Source: Endomicrobium sp. (GTDB lineage Bacteria; Elusimicrobiota; Endomicrobiia; Endomicrobiales; Endomicrobiaceae). From it: a stretch of DNA of 33,283 nt. Positions 26,832 to 33,283 of the stretch are shown one piece after another. The first letter of the stretch is position 1; each line of letters opens with the position of its first letter. The stretch lies in NCBI GenBank assembly GCA_031290155.1, contig JAITOB010000009.1, positions 1-33,283 on the forward strand, in the 5' to 3' direction. The notes beneath the pieces were generated by a model. It was not told where the DNA came from and did no database searches. It worked only from the letters and a program-made list of their open reading frames with translations. A program made the position numbers and the translations under genes.

Positions 26832-27203
26832 AAAGTAATAAAGAAGGTTAAACAAGATAAAATTGTATTTTGACGATACTCAGTTGTAGACAATGAGTGT
26901 GGTTTATGTTTGTGTCCCTGCGTATTTTGTAGAATAAACTGTAGAGACTCGCTGAAAAGGGTTACGGCTTATGCTTGTTAGCAGCAGGCTATGTTTTGTC
27001 CTGAGTGTTTTTTTACATATTGTAAGCGTTATTTATTATCGGTATTTCAATGCTCTTTAAGGAACATTAAGGAACATTGGTTTTGTTTTGGCTGTTCCTG
27101 CGCATCATAAACGCTTAAAATTTCAAACGTCTGTTCTTGACATATTTCTTATGTCATGGACTGGCGTTTTTTTATTGCTAATCATCTTAACTTAGAGGCG
27201 CGA
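26832..27203 (+). promoter_or_regulatory. Long trp leader with attenuator-like end
   Basis: The leader before trpE contains a hairpin at about 26972-26988, a 39-codon ORF at 26991-27110 (Cys- and Phe-rich, one Trp codon), a tandem 10-base repeat TAAGGAACAT at 27058-27077, and a terminator at 27126-27173. The GGAACA in each repeat copy can pair either with TGTTCC (27093-27098) or with TGTTCT in the terminator's left arm (27132-27137), a possible switch. No T-box sequence and no run of Trp codons are present. Regulation by tryptophan is inferred from position only. Confidence 0.4.
27126..27173 (+). terminator. Attenuator-like terminator before trpE
   Basis: The inner stem TGACATA/TATGTCA (27138-27144 with 27150-27156) and the outer AACG/CGTT close a long imperfect hairpin with a 5-base loop, directly followed by a seven-T tract ending at 27173. 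It stands 30 bases before the trpE start codon, where an attenuator is expected. Confidence 0.7.
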
Positions 27204-27540
27204 ATGATTAAACCTTCACTAAAAGAGGCGAAAAGGTTTTTTAAAAATTACACAGTAGTGCCTTTATGTGTGGAAATTTTTTCGGATATCAGAACCCCCG
27301 TTGAAATACTTAAAATTTTTATGTCGGAAAACAAAAATGTTATTCGCTAGAAAGCGTTGACAATAGCGAAAGCGGCGAGAGTTGGGGGGGGGAGAAGATA
27401 TTCTTTTATCGGCTGTGATCCAAAGCTTATAGTCAAATGTAACAATAATAAAGTTTTTGTAAGCGACGGCAAAGAAGAAAAATAATAACAGATGACCCTA
27501 TAAAAATATTAAGAAATATTATTTCAGAGTATAAAATTCC
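27204..27540 (+). pseudogene. trpE: Anthranilate synthase component I relic (5' fragment)
   Basis: The start ATG 27204 with GAGG upstream opens MIKPSLKEAKRFFKNYTVVP, then EIFSDIRTPVEILKIF. The reading frame then breaks near 27348 (TAG); the next frame gives LESVDNSESGESWG, and after a nine-G run another gives RYSFIGCDPKLIVKC. A last shift near 27481 leads to [20 protein letters not shown]. These are the TrpE N-terminal domain motifs, covering only about 110 of 450-500 residues. The chorismate-binding domain is gone; homology stops at about 27540, where a trpD fragment begins. Confidence 0.85.
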
Positions 27541-27625
27541 GCCGTATGTTTATATATGTTTTATAATAACTTAACGCTGAAACAGTGTTTAAAAATAGCG
27601 CAGGAAATGATTGACAGTAAAAAAA
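27541..27625 (+). pseudogene. trpD: Anthranilate phosphoribosyltransferase 3' relic
   Basis: Read in the frame of the following trpC fragment, this stretch gives AVCLYM, then [18 protein letters not shown]. This resembles the C-terminal end of TrpD (ALY..AG..LKEG...A.E.IDSGKA). If correct, one deletion removed the end of trpE, trpG and nearly all of trpD. It is read open into trpC. The assignment rests on about 25 residues, so it is tentative. Confidence 0.55.
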
Positions 27626-28301
27626 GAGGCTTTAAAGAAAAAAAGAATTTTTCTCTTTTTGAAGCAGTATTGTCAAAAGTAGGCATAAACTTTATATGTG
27701 AAGTAAAAAAAGCATCTTCGTCAAAAGGATTAATATCTAATGATTTTAGGTATAAGGAAATTGCTTTAAAATATGAGCAGGCAGTCGCCGCTGCGATTTC
27801 AGTTCTTACCGAACCTGATTTTTTCTTGGCAGCGCAGAATACTTGCGGGAAATAAAAAATATTGTAAAGCTACCCATTTTACGTAAAGATTTTATTATAG
27901 ATTTTTATCAGATATACAAATCAAAAATTATAGGCGCGGATGTGCTTCTTTTAATCTGTTCTATTTTATCTAAAGATATTTTAGAAGAATTTTTGGAAAC
28001 GTTGCTAAAACTAGGAATGTCTTGTCTTGTTGAGGCGCATGACGAGAAAGAAATTAATACAGCTTTAGAAGCCGTCGCAAAAATAATAGGCGTGAACAAT
28101 CGCAGTCTTAAAACTTTTGAAGTCGATTTTAATAACAGTATAAAACTGCGTAAACTTGTGCCAAACGACAAGATTTTTGTTTCAGAAAGCGGAATTAAAA
28201 CCAAAGAACATAAGACATACTTAAAATTAAATAATATCAATGCCGTTTTAATAGAAGAAGAACTTATTAAAGGAGTTGAAAAGCTGAAATTATGTTTTTG
28301 A
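27626..28301 (+). pseudogene. trpC: Indole-3-glycerol-phosphate synthase relic
   Basis: Family motifs are clear: [25 protein letters not shown], then in another frame [35 protein letters not shown] and KIFVSESGIKT. The frame breaks at a run of six T (27819-27824): seven T would give the expected [11 protein letters not shown]. The usual first 30 or so residues are missing; the preceding bases look like trpD. The final VLIGE glycine is Glu. The enzyme would have closed the indole ring in tryptophan synthesis. Confidence 0.9.
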
Positions 28302-28330
28302 TCACTGTTTTTATGGAATAAGGCAGATAT

Positions 28331-28856
28331 ATGTCAAAAATAAAAATATGCGGACTTAAAAGCGCAGCAGATATCAATTTTGCAAATATTGCAAAACCTG
28401 ACTATATTGGTTTTATTTTTGCCGAAGTTAAAAGAAAAATAGATTTTAACGCAGCGTTAAAATTTAGATATTTACTTAATAATGAAATTAAATCAGTCGG
28501 CGTTTTCGTAAATGATAAAATTGAAAATATTGTTAATTTGCATAAAAACAAAACTATAAATTTAGTCTAGCTTCACGGCGATGAAGATAAAATTTTCAAT
28601 ACTGAAACAGCCGCCGATTTTATACTTTTTGATTCTAAACATGGAGGCAGCGGAAAAGTTTTTGACTGGGGATTGCTTAAGAAATATAAAAAACCATTTT
28701 TTTCTTGCTGGCGGATTAAACAAAGACAATATAGAAACAGCTGTAAAAAAGATAAATCCTTGTTGCGTTGATTTAAGCAGCGGTATTGAAACCGAAGGAG
28801 TAAAAGATTTAAACAAAATTATTGAAATAATAAAAATTGTAAGAGGTATAAAATAA
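28331..28856 (+). pseudogene. trpF: Phosphoribosylanthranilate isomerase relic
   Basis: It begins MSKIKICGLKSAADI and DYIGFIFAEVKRKI, typical TrpF. A TAG at 28568-28570 stands where INLVQLHGDE expects Gln, a single C-to-T change. After HGDEDKIFN about 25-30 residues are missing before ADFILFDSKHGGSGKVFDW. A seven-T run (28697-28703, six expected) shifts the frame; the other frame continues FFLAGGLNKDNIETAVKK and DLSSGIETEGVKD to the stop at 28856. Three independent lesions make this a clear pseudogene. Confidence 0.9.
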
Positions 28857-29948
28857 TGCCGAAAGGAAGATTCGGTATCTATGCGGTCAGTACATTCCAG
28901 AGACGCTGATGAGCGCAATAAACGAGTTTGAAGCGGCTTATAATCATTTAAATAACGAACAATTTAACAAAGAGCTTGCCTTTTTACTTAAGAATTATGC
29001 AGGGAGACCGTCTAGATTATATTATGCTAAAAACGCAACAGAAAAACTCGGAGGCGCAAAATATATTTAAAAAGAGAGGATTTAAACCATACGGGTTCGC
29101 ATAAAATAAACAATGTTTTAGGGCAGACTTTGCTTGCCAAAAAATGGGCAAAAAAGAATTATAGTGGAAACCGGAGCGGGACAGCGCGGTGTTGCAGCCG
29201 CTACTTCTGCTGCGCTGCTTGGTATGGAATGTGAAATCTTTATGGATGAGGATACTACTCAAAGACAAGCTTTGAATGTTTTCAGAATACAGCTTCTTGG
29301 CGCAAAAGTTCATAGCGTTAAAAACGGCACAAAAACTTTAAAAGATGTCATAAACAAAACGATGAGATAGTGGACAAGAAGAATTGACGATACGTTTTAT
29401 GTTGTAGGTCCGGTAATGGGGCCTCATCCGTATCCTCTGGTTGTAAGAGATTTTCTTCAGAGCGTTATAAGCAGAGAAATAAAAGAGCAGTTATTTGAAA
29501 AAGAAAATATTCTACCGTCTGCAGTTGTTGCCTGTGTCGGAGGCGGTTCAAACTCAATAGGCGTTTTTATAATTTTATAAACGATAAAGAAGTTGAGCTT
29601 ATCGGTTGTGAAGCCGCAGGCAGAGGCATTGACACTTTTGAAACCGCAGCTACAATTGCAAAAGGAAAGCTTGGAATATTCCATGGGAAATCATATTTTG
29701 TCAGATAGAAAATGGGTAGATTGCGCCTGTATATTCATTTCTGCGGGGATTGGATTATCTGGTATAGGCCGGAACACGCATATCTGCACAGCATAAAAAG
29801 AGTGTGGTATGTTTCGGTTACTGATGATGAAGCTGTAAAAGCATTTGAATTTTTGTCAAAAACAGAAGGAATTATTCCCGCAATAGAATCCGCTCATGCA
29901 GTGTATTGCGCAATGATTGCCAGGTATAAAGGAAAGGAGTGGATATAA
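28857..29948 (+). pseudogene. trpB: Tryptophan synthase beta relic
   Basis: It starts directly after trpF with [10 protein letters not shown]; one missing G near 28883 breaks GGQYIPE. Other frames recover [28 protein letters not shown] (the PLP Lys kept), [19 protein letters not shown] and NAFRIQ-like text, [24 protein letters not shown], and [18 protein letters not shown]. Lesions include shortened A runs at 29058-29061 and 29139-29144, a TAG at 29368-29370 for Glu, a shortened T run at 29564-29568, and a TAG in place of Gln in ENGQIAPVY (near 29720). The conserved GQH is GQR. Non-functional. Confidence 0.93.
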
Positions 29949-30767
29949 ATGAATAACAACCGTTCTTCTTTTGCTTCCTTTTATTAAAAAGTGAAACGAG
30001 TATTTCTGAAATATTTAAAAATAAAAAAGTTCTAATAACATATCTTACGGCCGGGGACCCTTCTCTTGATAAAACCGAAGACTATATATTGGCGTTGGCT
30101 GAAAATGGAGCCGATTTAATAGAAATAGGCATACCTTTTTCAGATCCTATAGCGGAAGGAGAAACTATACAAAATGCTATGTCAAGAGCATTGTCAAAAA
30201 TATAAATTTAGATTATACTTTTAATATGGTTGTAAACGTCAAAAAAATCAAAAATCCCTCTTATGTTTATGACATACTTAAATCCTTTATTATCCTACGG
30301 ATATGAAAGATTTTTTAAAAGATGCAGTCAGACAGGAATAAGCGGCATAATTATTCCGGATATGCCTTTTGAAGAACAATGCGAAATCAAAGAATTTACA
30401 GACAAATATGGAATAACTGTTATTAATCTTATTGCGCCTACATCCGAAGAAAGAGTAAATATTTTGCCAAACCAAGCAAAAGGTTTTATATACCTTGTTT
30501 CATCGCTCGGCGTTACCGGTACGAGAAACAGGATAACGACGGATATCAGCGCTATAGTTTCAAAAATAAAAAAAAGTAACCGATGCTCCGATCGCCGTAG
30601 GGTTTGGAATTTCTCCTACCGAACAGGCAAAAAATATGACAAGATGTGCCGACGGCGTAATAATTGATAGTTCTGTTGTTAAAATAATCGCAGAACATAA
30701 AGAAAATGCTGCTGCCAAACTTGCAAAATATGTTTCAGATATCAAAAAATCTATATGCGGCTTATAA
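29949..30767 (+). pseudogene. trpA: Tryptophan synthase alpha relic
   Basis: The ATG right after trpB hits a stop within 13 codons; the neighbouring frame gives [48 protein letters not shown]. It breaks at an A run (30196-30200) and again near 30250; MFMTYLNPLLSYGYERF, GIIIPDMPFEE and YLVSSLGVTGTR follow. An expanded A run (30568-30575) shifts the last frame, DAPIAVGFGISPTEQAK to the stop at 30767. The catalytic Glu of [11 protein letters not shown] is present, but no continuous frame remains. Confidence 0.92.
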
Positions 30768-30811
30768 GAAATTTCTTTCAAATTTAACAATAGAATTTCT
30801 ATAAGATTTTT
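30761..30811 (+). terminator. Candidate terminator after the trp relics
   Basis: CTTATA and GAAATT (30761-30773, with one bulged A) pair with AATTTC and TATAAG (30794-30805) around a 20-base loop, followed by five T (30807-30811). The stem is AT-rich, so strength is uncertain. It overlaps the trpA stop. Confidence 0.4.
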
Positions 30812-30862
30812 GGTTTATAAGACATATTATGGTAAAATTTCTCAGAAGGTAAATTTTTGCAT

Positions 30863-31658
30863 ATGGCAAAAAAGATTTGTTATCAATTTACGATTTATCG
30901 GAAAAAGAAATAAAATTACTGTTTAATAAGGCGCTCGAGCTTAAGAATAAAAGCAAAATATCTGAAGTTTTTAAAGGTAAAACGTTAGGATTGATGTTTG
31001 AAAACATTCTACAAGAACAATGGTTTCTTTTGCAGCGTCGATGATACAGCTTGGAGGAGCGCCTCTTCTGCTTAATTCTGAAAATTTGCAGCGTAAAAAG
31101 AGGAGAATTCGTTTTTAGCGGATATTATGACTATAATGGGGATACATAAAATAAAAGCGGTCGAAGCTTTAAAAAAGATTAAAATTGTTTATACCGGAGA
31201 CAGTAATAATAATATTGCAAATTCACCTCTCGCAGTATCTGCTATTTTGGGGCTTGATTTCACGCCGATAACTCCAAAAGAAATATTTGCCTAAAAAGAA
31301 AATATTAAGCAAATCTTTAGAATATATTTCGTTAACCGTCGCTGAAATTAAAATCACAAGCGATAATCAGCGCGGCTGCAGCCGCCGATGTAATATATAC
31401 GGATGTCTGGACGTCAATGGGCTTTGAATCTGAATCAGAAAAGAGAAAAAAGATACTTGGCGTTACCAGATAAACGGCGAACTTCCTAGAAAAGCATCTC
31501 CAAAATGTATTGTGCTGCATTGTCTTCCTGCAGTAAGAGGCGAGGAAATTACTACGGAAATTATGGATAAATACGAAAATTCAATATTTACGCACGCTGA
31601 AAATAGGCTTCATATCCAAAAAGCCGTATTGTTGCACTTACTTGATACGGTTAATTAA
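30863..31658 (+). pseudogene. argF: Ornithine carbamoyltransferase relic
   Basis: Would form citrulline from ornithine and carbamoyl phosphate. The N-terminus, after a short A run (30868-30873), reads LLSIYDLSEKEIKLLFNKAL and VFKGKTLGLMFE; a second short A run (31001-31004) breaks the carbamoyl-phosphate motif, which in the other frame is STRTMVSF. Between RGE and VLADIMTIMG about 50 residues are missing, including the HPCQ motif. Later frames give KIVYTGDSNNNIANSPL, DVIYTDVWTSMGFE, VLHCLPAVRGEE and THAENRLHIQKAVL. HCLP marks ornithine, not aspartate, carbamoyltransferase. Confidence 0.9.
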
Positions 31659-31664
31659 ATTTTA

Positions 31665-32217
31665 ATGCAGATAAATAAAATTATACTTGCTTCATCTTCA
31701 GCGCAAAGAATAGCGTTGCTTAAACAATGGGGTTACCCAGCGGCATATATGAAAAAGTAGTTTTTTTGAGACCTTTATACATAGTAAGGGACATTGCTTA
31801 TAAAAAGGCTTTGAGTATTTTAAAAATATCCCGATTCTTTATTTTATCTGCAGATACGCTTGTCGTTTAAAAGGAGATATTATCGGCAAACCTAAAAATA
31901 AGAAAGAATCAAAGAAAATACTTAAAAAGTTAAACTGCGACAAACATAAAGTATATACGGGGGGGGTGCAATAATAGAGAAAAACAGGAAGATTGTTTTT
32001 TTTGCGATGTTGCCTTTGTAAAAATGAGAAAACTGTCTGAAAATATGATATCGATAAGCTTGTCGGAAAACACATGGATAAAGCAGGCGCTCACGCCGCT
32101 CAAGATAATAATGACGAATTTGTAGAAAAAGTTTACAGCGATTATTACACTGTTATAGGTCTGCCTTATATAAAACTTTATGGCGAATTGACAATATTAA
32201 ACAAAACTGACAAATAA
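31665..32217 (+). pseudogene. maf: Maf-type nucleotide pyrophosphatase relic
   Basis: The ATG 6 bases after argF opens MQINKIILASSSAQRIALLK, the Maf start motif (ASSSxxR), but a TAG comes at 31758. Other frames recover FILSADTLVV, DIIGKPKNKKESKKILKKL, KHKVYTGG (broken at an eight-G run, 31959-31966) and VYSDYYTVIGLPYIKLY at the end. House-cleaning NTP pyrophosphatase in living relatives; here no continuous frame remains. Confidence 0.85.
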
Positions 32218-32290
32218 AATAAATTGTTTGAATAAATTCATATACAATACGAAGGACTGTTGTTTTACAGATAACGCGGTTTAACATCTC

Positions 32291-32953
32291 TCATTTAAAA
32301 ATTGCATTATTTATTGTGATTTTGGAACTTTTAATAATATTTGAATACCATTCGTTTATAATCAAATTTATTTTTGTATTGATCAGAGATTCTTTTGTTG
32401 CTGTCGGATCCTGTTTAAGAGAATTTTCCAATTCATAATTCCACAATCTCACCGAGTAAGAAATAATATCTTTAACTTTACCGCCTGCAATTTGTTTTTT
32501 TCTCATTACTTCATATTCTTTCGGAGTCATTTTTATAGAATTTAAAAATAAATAATATTTACGTATATCAAAAATATTATTATTTCTAAACGTTTCTGAG
32601 TTTTGTAAATCAGTTTTTAATTCTTCGTCGGCAACTGTAATATTGTAAAGTTTTGACTGCTGATAAAAAATTTCTTCCTGTATCAACGCCTGAACAATCT
32701 TCATCTTTAATTCGTTTAAATCGTTTTTAGTCGGTTCGCCGTTTATTGTTTTTTTGTACATTTCAACTGAGTGGGTATAAAATGAATTGAATAGTTTCAT
32801 AGATATTTTATTTTTATTGACGGTAACAGCGGTTTGAGGATTGTATTTACGCCCGAACAAATAATCGCCAAAGCCCATAAAAGCGCCGCCGATAAAGGCA
32901 ACAATTGTTGCAATAAAAATTATACGCGTATGTTTTCTTAAAAAATTCATCAT
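32291..32953 (-). CDS. Membrane-anchored SurA/PpiD-type N-terminal protein
   Basis: Probable periplasmic folding factor or its remnant. The 220 residues start MMNFLRKHTRIIFIATIVAF, with one membrane segment (residues about 10-34). Then follows the SurA N-terminal-like fold: VTVNKNKISMKLFNSFY, LIQEEIFYQQSKLYNITVAD and RKYYLFLNSIKMTPKEYEV. No parvulin (peptidyl-prolyl isomerase) domain is present, so it is much shorter than PpiD (about 600 residues). It is the only intact gene in the last 6 kb. ATGs at 32953 and 32950 are both possible. It could be a complete small protein or a 3'-truncated PpiD. Confidence 0.7.
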   Translation of the reverse strand: MMNFLRKHTRIIFIATIVAFIGGAFMGFGDYLFGRKYNPQTAVTVNKNKISMKLFNSFYTHSVEMYKKTINGEPTKNDLNELKMKIVQALIQEEIFYQQSKLYNITVADEELKTDLQNSETFRNNNIFDIRKYYLFLNSIKMTPKEYEVMRKKQIAGGKVKDIISYSVRLWNYELENSLKQDPTATKESLINTKINLIINEWYSNIIKSSKITINNAIFK

Positions 32954-32978
32954 TGTTTTTTTGCCCCGGCAGTATTAT

Positions 32979-33083
32979 TATTTTGTCATTATTGTTACGC
33001 TGGCGCTTAAAAATAAAATGCTGACACCAAGAACCGCTACTGCATTGTTTCATGAACGGCATCGCGGCAGACGATTCTTAATT
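32979..33083 (-). pseudogene. Possible 3' relic of a small membrane protein (SecG-like?)
   Basis: On the minus strand one frame reads NNAVAVLGVSILFLSASVTI and ends MTK before a stop; just upstream, another frame reads SSAAMPFM. Together they resemble the C-terminal end of SecG (Ser/Gly linker, then the second membrane segment), broken by a frameshift. It lies just upstream of the SurA-like gene. The match is short and judged by eye. Confidence 0.25.
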
Positions 33084-33161
33084 TTTAAATTATTTTTAGC
33101 ATTGTAGCTTATTTTATTAGATAATGCTACCATATACCAGAAATTTCTGTCAATGTTTTTT

Positions 33162-33205
33162 ATCATTTATATACCTGACACCACAGGCCCAGGTATATAA
33201 ATGAT
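33162..33205. repeat. Perfect 16-bp inverted repeat near the window end
   Basis: ATCATTTATATACCTG (33162-33177) and CAGGTATATAAATGAT (33190-33205) are perfect reverse complements around a 12-base loop. There is no T tract. It lies about 20 bases upstream of an IS1595-like transposase start, so it may be part of an insertion-sequence end or a terminator for the minus-strand gene side. Confidence 0.7.
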
Positions 33206-33223
33206 TTCATAATAAAAGGAAAA

Positions 33224-33283
33224 ATGAAAAGAGTATGACACAGAAGAAAAGTGTCGTGATTATTTTGTGAAGCAACGTTGGAA
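33224..33283 (+). pseudogene. IS1595-like transposase, N-terminal start, cut by window end
   Basis: AAAGGA precedes an ATG (33224) that reaches a stop after four codons, but the next frame reads EYDTEEKCRDYFVKQRW to the window end. This is the N-terminal signature of IS1595/ISXO2-type transposases, just before the zinc-ribbon (normally RW..G..CP.CG). Three A instead of four after the ATG would join start and motif, so the gene appears frameshifted at its second codon. Only 60 bases are visible; the rest lies outside. Confidence 0.6.

Noticed and set aside
26991-27110. Classical Trp leader peptide
   Set aside because: The 39-codon ORF has only one Trp codon and a poor ribosome binding site; I list it only as a component of the leader.
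26832-27126. T-box riboswitch in the trp leader
   Set aside because: The conserved T-box antiterminator sequence (AGGGTGG...) is absent.
27204-32217. Frameshifts as pure sequencing error
   Set aside because: Nonsense changes and deletions of tens of residues occur in the same genes, while 25 kb of equally AT-rich neighbouring genes have no breaks. Read-level proof is still lacking.
1-33283. CRISPR arrays, tRNA or rRNA genes, defence systems
   Set aside because: I saw no regularly spaced repeats, no cloverleaf-like sequences and no defence-gene motifs in any frame.

Overview
The window is a low-GC bacterial segment that splits into a fully intact core (1 to about 25.9 kb) and a decayed accessory stretch (about 25.9 to 33.3 kb). 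The core gene order, the long runs of A and T, the OprB-like porin and the co-existence of intact housekeeping genes with eroding biosynthetic genes suggest a host-associated Elusimicrobiota/Endomicrobium-type endosymbiont. This placement is inference from gene content and composition; no database search was possible.

Region 1 (4-18243) is one long plus-strand translation cluster: tuf, then the S10 operon (rpsJ, rplC, rplD, rplW, rplB, rpsS, rplV, rpsC, rplP, rpmC, rpsQ), the spc operon (rplN, rplX, rplE, rpsN, rpsH, rplF, rplR, rpsE, rplO, secY), adk, map, infA, rpmJ and the alpha operon (rpsM, rpsK, rpsD, rpoA, rplQ). All are intact, but rpmD (L30) is missing between rpsE and rplO, several spacers are unusually long, and the EF-Tu has a strongly altered switch I loop. 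Region 2 (18348-24025) is a rod-shape/peptidoglycan cluster, mreB-mreC-mreD-mrdA-rodA, also intact. Region 3 (24157-25860) has a small lipoprotein with its own promoter and terminator, convergent with an OprB-family porin whose start codon is ambiguous; the two are separated by a bidirectional terminator.

Region 4 (about 25.86-32.2 kb) is decayed. Upstream of the porin lie short minus-strand ORF relics, then about 650 bases without recognisable genes. A candidate promoter and a leader with a terminator hairpin follow, and then the ruins of a tryptophan operon: trpE 5' fragment, trpD 3' fragment, trpC, trpF, trpB, trpA. argF (ornithine carbamoyltransferase) and maf relics come next. The lesions are nonsense changes, internal deletions, and many one-base length changes in homopolymer runs. 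An intact minus-strand SurA/PpiD-N-type membrane protein (32291-32953) follows. The window ends in the first codons of an IS1595-like transposase next to a perfect 16-bp inverted repeat.

The picture is of a cell that keeps translation, secretion and cell-wall elongation while losing its own tryptophan and arginine synthesis genes at this locus. I found no CRISPR array, tRNA, rRNA or defence system. The most unusual items are the EF-Tu effector loop, the in-frame trpD/trpC relic fusion, the trp leader with tandem repeats, and the porin's apparent AUA start.
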